Source: Metarhizobium sp017305935 (GTDB taxonomy: Bacteria > Pseudomonadota > Alphaproteobacteria > Rhizobiales > Rhizobiaceae). Taken from it: 64,000 nt of DNA. Both the position numbers and the translations under genes were made by a program. The notes below the pieces were generated by a model. That model searched no databases and had not been told where the DNA came from. It saw only the letters and a program-made list of their open reading frames with translations. Every line of letters starts with the position of its first letter. The stretch's first letter is position 1. The stretch spans positions 124,001 to 188,000 of the forward strand of contig NZ_JARRIR010000001.1 of NCBI RefSeq assembly GCF_029601685.1. The letters run 5' to 3'. Positions 41,471-50,384 of the stretch are shown here, piece by piece.

Positions 41471-41473
41471 ATT

Positions 41474-42205
41474 TTATTGCCAGACGACGATGCGGGCCTT
41501 GGTGGGCACCCGGTCGTACAGGTCGATGACGTCCTGGTTGATCAGGCGCACGCAGCCAGACGACACCGCCTTGCCGATGGAATTCCATTCCGGCGAACCG
41601 TGCAGGCGATAAAGCGTATCCTGGCCATTCTGGAAGATATACATGGCGCGGGCGCCGAGCGGGTTCATCAGGCCCGGCTCCATGCCGCCGTTCTCGATGG
41701 AATATTGCGCCAGTTCCGGCTTGCGGGCCACCATCTCGTTCGGCGGCTTCCAGCGCGGCCATTTCTGCCGCCACTGGATGACGCCCTCACCCGACCAGGC
41801 AAAGCCTTCCTTGCCGATGCCGACGCCGTAACGCATCGCCGTGCCGCCGGATTCCACCAGATAGAGGAAACGCGACTGCGTATCGACGACAACGGTGCCC
41901 GGCGGCTCGCCGGTGGGATTGGCGACGCGCTGGCGATAGAAGCGCGGATCGATGCGCTGGTAAGGCACGGCGGGAATGAGGAAGCCGCCGTCATAGGTCT
42001 CGCCATAGATGCGATCGAGCTCGGGATCGCCGCCGCCGGCGTAGACGCCGCCATTGACGGGCATGGCGACCGGCTGCACGACAACCGGCCGATATTCGAC
42101 GCGCGACGTATAGGGAGAAGCGCAGGAGGATAGCGCGGACATAGCGCCGAGCCCCGTCAGCGATAGAAAACCGCGACGCGACAGGGAAGGAAAGGATGGG
42201 GTCAT
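41474..42205 (-). CDS. L,D-transpeptidase (YkuD) lipoprotein with RR leader
   Basis: 243 residues. The leader has a twin-arginine-like SRRGFLSLTGLGAMSALSSC with a lipobox (LSSC) at residue 28. The YkuD catalytic domain has the His in RLHGSPEWNSIGKAV and the nucleophile in SSGCVRLINQDVIDLYDRV near the C-terminus. It forms 3-3 cross-links or attaches proteins to peptidoglycan in the periplasm. About 60 percent similar in the catalytic half to the next gene upstream, separated by 144 bases: a tandem duplication. Confidence 0.92.
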   Translation of the reverse strand: MTPSFPSLSRRGFLSLTGLGAMSALSSCASPYTSRVEYRPVVVQPVAMPVNGGVYAGGGDPELDRIYGETYDGGFLIPAVPYQRIDPRFYRQRVANPTGEPPGTVVVDTQSRFLYLVESGGTAMRYGVGIGKEGFAWSGEGVIQWRQKWPRWKPPNEMVARKPELAQYSIENGGMEPGLMNPLGARAMYIFQNGQDTLYRLHGSPEWNSIGKAVSSGCVRLINQDVIDLYDRVPTKARIVVWQ

Positions 42206-42349
42206 GGCCAGGAAACGCTTACGAGGACAACGAAAATATCGGCGGCGAAACGCATGGAATCACGTTCCGGTTCCGTCTTCCGGAAAATATACGGTTGCAA
42301 ACTGCCGGCGTCCACCGCGCCCGCGCGCTTCACGCGGACGTGAGCGGCC

Positions 42350-43132
42350 CTACATCACCACGACACGGGTTTTGGCGGGCACGCGTTCGTAGAGATCGAT
42401 GACGTCCTGGTTGAGCATGCGCACGCAGCCCGAGGAGGTCGCCTTGCCGATGGAGCGCCAGTCCGGAGTGCCATGGATGCGGTACAGCGTATCCTGGCCG
42501 TCCTTGAAGATATACATGGCGCGGGCGCCGAGCGGATTGGCGAGGCCGGGGTTCATGCCGCCATTGGCGGCGGCATACTGGCGCAGTTCCGGCTGGCGGC
42601 CGACCATGTCGTCCGGCGGCGTCCAGCGCGGCCATTTCTGCTTCCACTGCACCACGCCGCGGCCGGTCCAGGCATAGCCTTCGCGCCCGAGGCCGACGCC
42701 GTAGCGCATCGCCCTGCCATCCGCCTGGACGAGATAGAGAAAATGCTCGCGGGTATCGACGACGATGGTGCCGACCGGCTCGGCGGTGCGGTAGCTCACC
42801 TCCTGGCGCAGGTATCGCGGGTCGATCTTCCGGTAGGGAATGGCCGGCAGCGTGCGGTCGTCGTCGCGCACTTCGCCGTAATAGGCGGTGTGCAGCGGGT
42901 TGGAGACCGGCAGGCCGTAGGTCTGGTGGAAGGAGCTGGCGTAGAGTTGCGTGCGCCGCGCCACCGGCGGCGTCTGGTCCACCGGCTGGTATTGGTAGAA
43001 GACCGGCGCCGTCTCGGCGCGGAAGACGTCGACATTCATGCGGCTGGTATCGGTGCAACCGCCCAGCATGGCGACACCGCCCAACAGCGCAACGAAGGAA
43101 AGCCGCCGGAACCTGCAATCATCAAACGTCAT
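42350..43132 (-). CDS. L,D-transpeptidase (YkuD) lipoprotein, paralogue
   Basis: 260 residues from ATG 43132; an ATG at 43150 is the alternative. Lipoprotein signal LSFVALLGGVAMLGGC. The catalytic His is in RIHGTPDWRSIGKATSS and the nucleophile in SSGCVRMLNQDVIDLYERV. It shares long identical blocks with its downstream neighbour (QKWPRW, NPLGARAMYIF, GQDTLYR). This copy lacks the twin-arginine and has a longer linker after the lipobox. Confidence 0.92.
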   Translation of the reverse strand: MTFDDCRFRRLSFVALLGGVAMLGGCTDTSRMNVDVFRAETAPVFYQYQPVDQTPPVARRTQLYASSFHQTYGLPVSNPLHTAYYGEVRDDDRTLPAIPYRKIDPRYLRQEVSYRTAEPVGTIVVDTREHFLYLVQADGRAMRYGVGLGREGYAWTGRGVVQWKQKWPRWTPPDDMVGRQPELRQYAAANGGMNPGLANPLGARAMYIFKDGQDTLYRIHGTPDWRSIGKATSSGCVRMLNQDVIDLYERVPAKTRVVVM

Positions 43133-43205
43133 CGAAAAACCGCTTCTCACCCATGAGTCCGGCTTGCATCATGGCAAGGCCAACTGGCGCGAAGCTTGTC
43201 TTCGA

Positions 43206-43433
43206 TCAGGTGCGCCGGCAGGGCGCGCGCGGCGCGGGCAACGGCAGCTTGCAGCGCGACAGGGGCGTGACGCACAGATCGCGCAGCACATCCGGCGGCA
43301 GGTCGGCGAGTTCGCGCAGCGACATGGCGGCCAGCTGCCGATGGCCGAGCGAATCGCATTGCCACAGGGCCTTGTCCCCTCCGGTATCGTCCGTATTGCG
43401 GACGAAACGACGTCTCCATAAAAACTTGAACAT
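43206..43433 (-). CDS. Small protein, DUF1127-like
   Basis: 75 residues: MFKFLWRRRFVRNTDDTGGD, then QLAAMSLRELADLPPDVLRD and LCVTPLSRCKLPL. The segment REL-x-L-x-x-DVLRDLCVT resembles the DUF1127 (YjiS-like) consensus of arginine-rich small proteins common in rhizobia, but the match is partial. Divergent from the LysR gene. It could be a chance frame. Confidence 0.45.
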   Translation of the reverse strand: MFKFLWRRRFVRNTDDTGGDKALWQCDSLGHRQLAAMSLRELADLPPDVLRDLCVTPLSRCKLPLPAPRAPCRRT

Positions 43434-43540
43434 CATTGCCTCCGTGCCAGGACGTTTTCCACCCGTTTACATCCAAGGATTGCGCCTGAACCGCCGTGCC
43501 ATCAATTGAGTTTATCGGGTGGAGGGTATAGAAAAACTGG

Positions 43541-44449
43541 ATGAAACCGCTCAATCTCGTGCATCTCAACGCGCTCAAGTCCGTCGAGGCGGTCGCCCGG
43601 CTCGGCTCGTTGCAGGCGGCGGCCGACGAGCTCGGCGTCTCCGCCGGCGCGGTCAGCCAGCAGGTGATCAAGGCCGAGGCGCAGCTCGGCCGGGCGCTTT
43701 TCGAGCGGACGCCGCGCGGCATGGTGGCGACGGCCGCCGCCCTGCCCGTGCTGCAACGCCTGACCGCCGGCTTCCGGCTGCTTGGCGAAGCGGTGGCGGA
43801 AGGGCGCCGGCGCGACGACACGGTGCTGACGATTTCCGTCGCGCCGGTCTTCGCCGCGCGCTGGCTGGTGCATCGGCTGGATGGCTTTTCGGCGGTGCAG
43901 CCGCATATCCGCCTGCGCATCGACGCGACGACGCAGCTCGTCGATCCCGCGCTCGGCGATGTCGACGTGTGCATCCGCGTCGGCGACGGGCGCTGGCCCG
44001 GCGTCGTCGCCGAAGCCTTTCTGGCGCAGGAGATCTTCCCGGTTTGCACGCCGCAGATGGCCGCCGGCCTGTCGGCGCCCGAGGATATCCTGCGGCTGCC
44101 GGTGGTGACCGACGCCCATAGCAGCTTCACCTGGGAGACCTGGCTGGAGGCCGCCGGCCTTGGCGGGCGCACGATAACGCCGCGCCATGTGCTGAACGAA
44201 GCGTCGCTGTGCCTCGATGCGGTGCTGGCCGGACAGGGCGTGATGCTGGCCTGGCAGACGCTCGCCAGTCGCAGCCTGGAACATGGGCGGCTGGTCGCGC
44301 CGTTTTCCATCCGCGCCCGCACCGGCGCCGGCTATTATTTCGTTACCCCGCCCGGCCGGCGCGATCCGGCCAAGGTCGCCGCCTTCAAAAGCTGGGTGCG
44401 CGCCGAGATGGAAGCCGACATGATCAGGCTCGGCTTTGCCGAAGCTTAA
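43541..44449 (+). CDS. LysR family transcriptional regulator (GcvA-like)
   Basis: 302 residues. N-terminal HTH NLVHLNALKSVEAVARLGSL, QAAADELGVSAGAVSQQVIK, FERTPRGM, then a substrate-binding domain (VLTISVAPVFAARWLVHRLD, DVDVCIRVGDGRWPGVVAEA). The layout is of the GcvA/AmpR-like subgroup. The effector is unknown. Its stop overlaps the convergent hypothetical gene by four bases. The regulated gene may be the divergent small gene or elsewhere. Confidence 0.92.
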   Translation: MKPLNLVHLNALKSVEAVARLGSLQAAADELGVSAGAVSQQVIKAEAQLGRALFERTPRGMVATAAALPVLQRLTAGFRLLGEAVAEGRRRDDTVLTISVAPVFAARWLVHRLDGFSAVQPHIRLRIDATTQLVDPALGDVDVCIRVGDGRWPGVVAEAFLAQEIFPVCTPQMAAGLSAPEDILRLPVVTDAHSSFTWETWLEAAGLGGRTITPRHVLNEASLCLDAVLAGQGVMLAWQTLASRSLEHGRLVAPFSIRARTGAGYYFVTPPGRRDPAKVAAFKSWVRAEMEADMIRLGFAEA

Positions 44450-44847
44450 GCCAGGTGCGACCTGGCCAGGGCAAGAATGAGGCCGGCGTCCGATCCGGAA
44501 TTGTGCACGAAGCCGATGACCCTTGGCATGTCGTCGCCGACATCCGTCACGCGGCAAAGCACGATCTGGTTTTCGAAAATGTCGCGGCGCAATTCGCCAT
44601 CGGGCAGGTTGCCGCGCACCAGTTCCGCTATCGCAGCGGCGGTCTTCGCCGGCTGCCTGATCGGCGCGGTCAGCGTGAAGATCACCGTGTCGTTTTCGCG
44701 GACCAGCCCGGCCGTGGCCTCCCGCACGCCGGCGACGAGCCGGAGGACTACCTTGTCGAAGCGAAGGCGGATGCCGGCCGCCTTGATTCTCTCCGCGATC
44801 TCACGCTCGCCCGGCATTGGCTGCGCCATGGGTGACGGCGCGTTCAC
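44446..44847 (-). CDS. Hypothetical protein coupled to an MFS exporter
   Basis: 133 residues: MNAPSPMAQPMPGEREIAER, RFDKVVLRLVAGVREATAGL, ENDTVIFTLTAPIRQPAKTA, FENQIVLCRVTDVGDDMPRV. No signal peptide or membrane segment; the ubiquitin-like or alpha/beta pattern is only a guess. Its ATG overlaps the MFS stop in an ATGA junction, so it is translated with the transporter. Conserved in rhizobia by memory; function unknown. Confidence 0.75.
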   Translation of the reverse strand: MNAPSPMAQPMPGEREIAERIKAAGIRLRFDKVVLRLVAGVREATAGLVRENDTVIFTLTAPIRQPAKTAAAIAELVRGNLPDGELRRDIFENQIVLCRVTDVGDDMPRVIGFVHNSGSDAGLILALARSHLA

Positions 44848-46274
44848 GCGGTCATCTCCCCGAAGCGCGGACGCGGCAGCGACAGCGCGGCAAGCGCCGC
44901 CGCCAGCGCCGGCAGGGCAAAGAGCGCGAAGAGCCAGGCGGCAGCCGATGCATTGCCTTCGAGGCCGCCCGGATGCAGCAGGCCGGTGCTGTTGACCGTC
45001 ACGCCAGCCAGAGCCGCGCCGAAGGCGCTGCCGAGCGATTGCATGGTGGTGATGCCGGCGGACGCCTTGTCCTTCTCGTCATCGGCGGCGAGATGCAGGA
45101 TATGGGTGACCAGATGCGCCCAGCCGAGGCCGACGCCGAACCCCATGCCGAAGATCAGCACGGTCGCCGCCGAGAGCACCACGAGATCGCCCTCGGGATT
45201 CGGCCGCGCCAGGCTGAAGGCCAGGAGCCCGATGCAGGCCGCCTCCATCAGGCCACCCCAGATGATCGACCGGCGCATGGTCTCGCCCTTGAAATTGCTG
45301 CTGAGAAAGGCCGCCGCCGTCCAGCCGAGCGCGACCAGCGCGACGATGTAACCCGAGACCAGCGGCGTGACGCGATGCAGGGTCTGCAGGAAGTAGGGAA
45401 TGTAGATGTCGCATGTCAGCGCGCCCAGCAGCATGAACATCGCCAGATACACCCGCGAGATCGGCATGGACAGCGCGATGCCGCCGCGCGGCAGCAGGCG
45501 CAGCGACGCCCGCCGCTCGACCACGACCATGCCGCCGATGGCGATGGCCGCGCCGACCACCAGCCACAGCCGCAGGCCGACATTTTCCGTGGTGCCGGCA
45601 AAGCTGACCAGCAGCAGCGACACCGTCAGCAGCACCATCTGCCCGACGGGCGCCTTGGTTTCCTGCCGGTCGTCCTCGCCTCTCGGCAGCAACCAGGGGG
45701 CCAGCAGGCCCATGGCCAGCGCGAAGGGCACGATCAGCGCGAAGGCATGGCGCCAGGCGCTGCCTTCGGCGAAGAAACCGCCGAGCGTCGGGCCGACGAA
45801 AGTGGAAATGCCCCAGATCGCCGCATAGAGCGTCGAGGCTTTGTTCCACAGGCTTTCGGGATAGGCGTAGCGGATGAAGGCATAGCCGAGCGTCGCCAGC
45901 GTGCCAGCCCCGAACCCCTGCACGGCGCGCCCGATGAGCACGGTCTCCATGCTCGGCGCGATGGCGCAGATCAGGCTTCCCAGCAGGAACAGCGCCGCTC
46001 CGATCGAATAGGTGCGGTTGAGGCTCATGCCCCGCGGGCGGATGGCGATGAACACCGACCCCAGCACCGAGGCCGTGACGTAAAGCGTCGTCACCCAGGC
46101 GAACAGCGGCAGGCCGCCGATATCGCGCACCACCGAGGGCATGATCGTGGCGGTGACATAGGTCTCGACGGCATAAAGCGAAATGCCGCCCGCCAGCATC
46201 AGGCTGGCGCCGAGATGGCCGGGCGCAAACAGCGACCAGAGGCTGGCGGAGCGGGCGGAAACGGGCGAAGACAT
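44844..46274 (-). CDS. MFS transporter, DHA2-like drug exporter
   Basis: 476 residues with about 14 membrane helices. Motif A-like loop SVFIAIRPRGMSLNRTYSIG and the antiporter motif C-like GISTFVGPTLGGFFAEGSAW near residue 155. The family exports drugs or metabolites in exchange for protons. Divergent from the SufR-like regulator gene across 115 bases and coupled to a small hypothetical gene. The regulator likely controls this operon, an inference from layout. Confidence 0.9.
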   Translation of the reverse strand: MSSPVSARSASLWSLFAPGHLGASLMLAGGISLYAVETYVTATIMPSVVRDIGGLPLFAWVTTLYVTASVLGSVFIAIRPRGMSLNRTYSIGAALFLLGSLICAIAPSMETVLIGRAVQGFGAGTLATLGYAFIRYAYPESLWNKASTLYAAIWGISTFVGPTLGGFFAEGSAWRHAFALIVPFALAMGLLAPWLLPRGEDDRQETKAPVGQMVLLTVSLLLVSFAGTTENVGLRLWLVVGAAIAIGGMVVVERRASLRLLPRGGIALSMPISRVYLAMFMLLGALTCDIYIPYFLQTLHRVTPLVSGYIVALVALGWTAAAFLSSNFKGETMRRSIIWGGLMEAACIGLLAFSLARPNPEGDLVVLSAATVLIFGMGFGVGLGWAHLVTHILHLAADDEKDKASAGITTMQSLGSAFGAALAGVTVNSTGLLHPGGLEGNASAAAWLFALFALPALAAALAALSLPRPRFGEMTA

Positions 46275-46389
46275 GATTTAAAATTCCGGTATCGGACGTT
46301 GCAATGTCAGGGGTTTCGTTTTATTCCAAGTTATCTCTTGGAAATTACATGAACGCCGCGATTAATCAAGCCGGCTCCGGACAAGAATA

Positions 46390-47007
46390 ATGCGACCCTC
46401 CCCGCGTGACAGGCTGCTCTTCCTTTTGAAAACCGAAGGCCCGCAATCGACGGCGGCGCTGGGCGCTGCGCTTGGCCTGACGGGCGAAGCCGCACGCCAG
46501 CAACTGGCCAAGCTTGCCGAGGACGGGCTGGTGGAAGGCGTTTCGGAAGCCGGCGGCGGTCGCGGCCGCCCGCGCCAGAGCTGGCAACTCACCGGCGCCG
46601 GTCATCGCAGCTTTCCGGACGGCCATGCCGACATGGCGCTCGCCCTCATCGACGCCATCGGCGCCGAACTCGGCCCCGACGCGCTGGAAACCGTCATCGC
46701 CGCCCGCGAACGAAAGACGGAGGCGCTCTACCGCGAGACACTCGCCGATGCACCGACGCTTGCCGACCGCATCGCCCGGCTGGCGGCGTTGCGCATGGCC
46801 GAGGGTTATATGGCGAGCTGGTGGCAGGAGGACGACGGATGCTTCATTCTCGTCGAAAACCACTGCCCGATCTGCGCCGCCGCCTCAGCCTGCCGCAATT
46901 TCTGCCGGTCGGAACTGGATATTTTTCGCAACGTTCTTGCCGCACCCGTCGAGCGCACCGAACATCTGCTGCAAGGGGCGCGCCGCTGCGCCTATCGGAT
47001 CGGCTAG
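46390..47007 (+). CDS. SufR-like Fe-S HTH regulator
   Basis: 205 residues. N-terminal winged HTH (RLLFLLKTEGPQSTAALGAA, LGLTGEAARQQLAKLAEDGL, wing GRGRPRQSWQLTGAGHR). The C-terminal half has a cysteine cluster in ENHCPICAAASACRNFCRSE, as in SufR-type proteins that bind a [4Fe-4S] or [2Fe-2S] cluster. SufR represses suf genes in cyanobacteria. Here the neighbour is an MFS exporter, so the target may be that operon. The regulator probably senses iron or redox stress. Confidence 0.88.
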   Translation: MRPSPRDRLLFLLKTEGPQSTAALGAALGLTGEAARQQLAKLAEDGLVEGVSEAGGGRGRPRQSWQLTGAGHRSFPDGHADMALALIDAIGAELGPDALETVIAARERKTEALYRETLADAPTLADRIARLAALRMAEGYMASWWQEDDGCFILVENHCPICAAASACRNFCRSELDIFRNVLAAPVERTEHLLQGARRCAYRIG

Positions 47008-47018
47008 ACATTTTTGTT

Positions 47019-47070
47019 TTGCCGCATTGTCCGGCGCCGAAGCGATCACGCCTCGGCTGGAAATGCTCTG
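47019..47070 (-). repeat. Dispersed ~50 bp rhizobial intergenic repeat, copy 7 (diverged)
   Basis: Plus strand GCCGCATTGTCCGGCGCCGA, then AGCGATCACGCCTCGGCTGG and AAATGCTCT. Ends match the other copies, the core has diverged. Confidence 0.5.
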
Positions 47071-47185
47071 ACATCAATGTCGTCGCCGGAGCGCGGCCAT
47101 CGAAAGCCGTTGGCATTCGCTGCGACGCGCGATAATGCTGGCCACCATCCCATGCGTTTGAGTCCCCTTGCCGGAGCGCGTTTCC

Positions 47186-48193
47186 ATGACCAATCCCGTT
47201 CTCGTCGAAGTCACCCGCGGCAATCGGGTCGAAAGCCGCCATCGCGGCCTTGCCGTCGTCGTCGACGATACCGGCAAGACCGTGTTTTCGCTCGGAGACA
47301 GCGACGCCGCGATCTTCCCGCGCTCGGCCTGCAAGGCGATGCAGGCGCTGCCGCTGGTCGAAGGCGGCGCGGCCGATGCCTATGGCTTCGGCACGAAAGA
47401 ACTGGCGCTGTCCGCGTCCTCGCATTCCGGCGAAGCAGGCCATGCGGCGCTTGCCGCTTCCATGCTGCAGCGCGCCGGCCGCGAGGCGGACGTGCTGGAA
47501 TGCGGCGCCCACTGGTCGTTCGAGCAGAAGGTGCTGATCGACCAGGCAAGGACGCTTTCCGCCCCGACCGCCCTGCACAACAATTGCTCGGGCAAACATG
47601 CCGGCTTCGTCTGCGCCTGCTGCCATGGCGAAATCGATCCCAGGGGCTACAGCACTTACGACCATCCGCTGCAGGCCGAGATTCGCGGCGTCATGGAGGG
47701 GCTGACGGGGGCGACGCTGGATGCCGACGCCTGCGGCATCGACGGCTGCTCGATCCCCACCTATGCCATGCCGCTGAAGGGGCTGGCGCTCGGCTTTGCC
47801 CGGATGCTGACCGGCAAGGGCCTGTCGCCGGCGCGCGCCACGGCCTCGCGCCGCATCATCGATGCCTGCATGGCCGAACCCTGGTATGTCGCCGGCACGG
47901 GCCGCGCCTGCACCAAACTGATGGAAATCGCGCCCGGCCGCATCTTCGCCAAGACCGGCGCCGAGGGCGTGTTCTGCGCCTTGCTGCCGGAAAAGGGCCT
48001 GTCGATCGCGCTCAAATGCGAGGACGGCGCGACACGCGCCGCCGAATGCATGGTCGCCGCCCTGCTCGCCCGCTATTTCGAACCCGATAGCGCCGAGCGC
48101 GACGCGCTCCTTGGCCTTGCCAACCGCACCATGCGCAACTGGAACGGCATCGAGGTCGGCACTGTCCGCGCCGCCGCGCTTCTCACGGCATAA
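47186..48193 (+). CDS. Rhizobial-type (class 3) L-asparaginase
   Basis: 335 residues from ATG 47186 (MTNPVLVEVTRGNRVESRHR). Hydrolyses L-asparagine to aspartate and ammonia. It belongs to the Rhizobium etli ReAII/ReAV family, unrelated to the E. coli enzymes. Key residues by alignment with ReAV: Ser47 and Lys50 (PRSACK), and the zinc ligands Cys134 and Lys137 (NNCSGKHAGF) with Cys188 (GIDGCS). Cytosolic. A single gene with no adjacent aspartase or regulator here. Confidence 0.92.
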   Translation: MTNPVLVEVTRGNRVESRHRGLAVVVDDTGKTVFSLGDSDAAIFPRSACKAMQALPLVEGGAADAYGFGTKELALSASSHSGEAGHAALAASMLQRAGREADVLECGAHWSFEQKVLIDQARTLSAPTALHNNCSGKHAGFVCACCHGEIDPRGYSTYDHPLQAEIRGVMEGLTGATLDADACGIDGCSIPTYAMPLKGLALGFARMLTGKGLSPARATASRRIIDACMAEPWYVAGTGRACTKLMEIAPGRIFAKTGAEGVFCALLPEKGLSIALKCEDGATRAAECMVAALLARYFEPDSAERDALLGLANRTMRNWNGIEVGTVRAAALLTA

Positions 48194-48386
48194 GCTTCAA
48201 CCCGTTTCGACCGGCTCCAGCTTCGCGCAAGTTTCGGCGCGGACACTCCCGAGGTCGCGCGCCTCGATCACAGCTTGCGCGCGGCGGCATGGTTGAGCCC
48301 ATCGGAACGAAAATGAAACCGGTTTTCGATAGCATCCCCTCAGGCGGCCTGCCGTTCGGGGATGCGGACAGACTCTGGGGATTCCG

Positions 48387-50378
48387 ATGGACGAACGGCA
48401 AGACGGCGCGCCGCCGGCGCACCCGCAAGCGGAGGGGCTTGAGACCATGAGCCAGACGATGACATTGGCCCTGCAAACCTTCGAGCTGGGCGATTTCGAA
48501 GCTGCAGCCGACCTGATGCGCCGGGCGATCACGGCCGAAAAGATCCGAAGCCAGGATATCCACGCCCTGCTTGGCGATACGCTCGCGCGTCTCGGAGAGC
48601 CGCTGCAGGCCGCCGCAGCCTATGCCGAAGCCGCCCGCCTGTCCGGCCCCGGGACCGATGCGCTCCTGCGCAACGCGCTCGACCTGTTCCAGGCCGCCGG
48701 GAACGATGCCGCCATCGCCGATCTCGCGGATTTCGCCTTCGAGCGCTTTCCCGCCGATCCCGGCATCGCCACGATCTGCATCGGCGCGCTCATTGCGACC
48801 GGACGGGCGGACGACGCGCTCGCCCATCTCGACCGCCTAGACCGCAAGGATCGCGCGCAGACCGATCTTCTGCTCGCGGCCCTTCGCGCCGCCGGCCATC
48901 ATCCGCGCCTGCTGGCCGAGCTCGACGCCGCCTGCCAGCGCTTTCCCGGCGATGCCGGCCTGCGCATGGCGCGGCTGGCGGCTGGCCGGCGTGTCTGCGA
49001 TCTCGCCAACGCCGCCGCCTTCGAGGCGGAGATCGCCGATCCCGATGCGCCGGGCGTTGACCGGCTGCTTTCCGAGGAAACCGCCGCCGACCGGCTGCTG
49101 CGCTCGGATGACGAGGCGATGCAGGCGCGGCCCAACGCCGATTCGCTGCGGCTCGCCGCCGTGCCGGCCGCGCCCGCGCGCCGTGCGTTTTCGGCACCCG
49201 GCGGAAAAATCCGCATCGGCTATCTCTCCAACGATTTTTACGATCATGCGACCATGCGGCTGTTTGCGCCGGTGCTCACCATGCATGACCGGGTGCAATT
49301 CGACGTCACGCTGTTCTGCTATACCGATCCCGCCCTGCGCGGCTGGCAGGAGACGGGTTTTCCCGCCTTTGTGCGCCGCGCCATCGTGCGCGTCGATGAA
49401 ATCGACGATGCCGGTGCCGCCGAGGCGATCGCCGCGCGCGGCATCGATATCCTCGTCGATCTCAAGGGGTTTGCCGCGGGCGATGCCCGCCCCGGCATCG
49501 TCAAGCGCGCCGATGCGCCGGTCAAGGCCGCCTATCTCGGCTTTGCCGGCAGCATCCACGGCGCCGATCTCGATTATGCGATCAGCGACCGGTTCGTGAC
49601 CCCGGATGCGGCAAAACCCTTCTATGCGGAAAAACTCTGCCGCCTGCCGGAAACCTACCAGCCCAACGATTCCGAAAGCCGGCCGCTGCCGCGCGCCGCG
49701 CGCCGCGCCGACTGGGATCTGCCGGAAACCGGCTTCGTCTTCGCCTCGTTCAATTCGGCGCAGAAGATCACCGGCCGCACCGTCGACCTGTGGAGCCGCA
49801 TCCTGGCCAAGGCGCCGGAGGCGGTGCTGTGGATGCTCTGCGAGGAACCGCTGGCACGGCGCAACCTGCTCGACGCCTTTGCCGCGCGCGGCATTGCCGC
49901 GTCGCGCATCCTGTTCACCGGCCATGTGGATTATGCCGACCATCTGGCGCGGCTGTCGCTGGCCGATCTCGGCCTCGATACCATGCCGCACAACGGCCAT
50001 ACCACGACCTCCGACATGATCTGGGCCGGGCTGCCGGTGCTGACGGTGCGCGGCGGAAGCTTTGCCGCGCGCGTCTCCGAAAGCCTGCTGAACGCCATCG
50101 GGCTCGGCGAATTGACGGCTGCCAACGACACCGCCTTCTGCGACATGGCCGCCGCCATGGCGCGCGCGCCGCGCAAGATCGCCGAGCTGAAGGAGCGGCT
50201 GGAGGAAAACCGCTTCTCCGCGCCACTGTTCAACGGAAAACGCATCACCGCGCATCTGGAGCGCGCTTACCAGATGATGGCGGAGCGCGCCCGCGCCGGG
50301 CTTTCCCCCTGCCATCTCGACGTTCCCGCCCTGCCGGCGCTGGAACATCCTTTCGCAAGCTGGCGGCGCGGCGGCTGA
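48387..50378 (+). CDS. O-GlcNAc transferase-like glycosyltransferase (GT41) with TPR
   Basis: 663 residues. N-terminal 270 residues are TPR-like helical repeats (FELGDFEAAADLMRRAITAE, ARLGEPLQAAAAYAEAARLS), then the GT41 catalytic domain: IRIGYLSNDFYDHATMRLFA, GFAGSIHGADLDYAISDRFV, FNSAQKITGRTVDLWSRILA, and the nucleotide-binding block HNGHTTTSDMIWAGLPVLTV followed by RVSESLLNAIGL. Eukaryotic OGT adds GlcNAc to Ser/Thr; bacterial homologues have few known targets (flagellin, adhesins). The acceptor is unknown. Start at 48387 or the internal ATG at 48447. It stands alone. Confidence 0.9.
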   Translation: MDERQDGAPPAHPQAEGLETMSQTMTLALQTFELGDFEAAADLMRRAITAEKIRSQDIHALLGDTLARLGEPLQAAAAYAEAARLSGPGTDALLRNALDLFQAAGNDAAIADLADFAFERFPADPGIATICIGALIATGRADDALAHLDRLDRKDRAQTDLLLAALRAAGHHPRLLAELDAACQRFPGDAGLRMARLAAGRRVCDLANAAAFEAEIADPDAPGVDRLLSEETAADRLLRSDDEAMQARPNADSLRLAAVPAAPARRAFSAPGGKIRIGYLSNDFYDHATMRLFAPVLTMHDRVQFDVTLFCYTDPALRGWQETGFPAFVRRAIVRVDEIDDAGAAEAIAARGIDILVDLKGFAAGDARPGIVKRADAPVKAAYLGFAGSIHGADLDYAISDRFVTPDAAKPFYAEKLCRLPETYQPNDSESRPLPRAARRADWDLPETGFVFASFNSAQKITGRTVDLWSRILAKAPEAVLWMLCEEPLARRNLLDAFAARGIAASRILFTGHVDYADHLARLSLADLGLDTMPHNGHTTTSDMIWAGLPVLTVRGGSFAARVSESLLNAIGLGELTAANDTAFCDMAAAMARAPRKIAELKERLEENRFSAPLFNGKRITAHLERAYQMMAERARAGLSPCHLDVPALPALEHPFASWRRGG

Positions 50379-50384
50379 GCCGCG

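Noticed and set aside
48301..48345. Possible eighth copy of the 50 bp repeat (ACCGGTTTTCGATAGC region)
   Set aside because: Only a short core matches and the inverted ends are missing.
48837..50348. 503-codon minus-strand frame opposite the OGT-like gene
   Set aside because: Arg/Gly/Gln-rich shadow composition with no recognisable domain.
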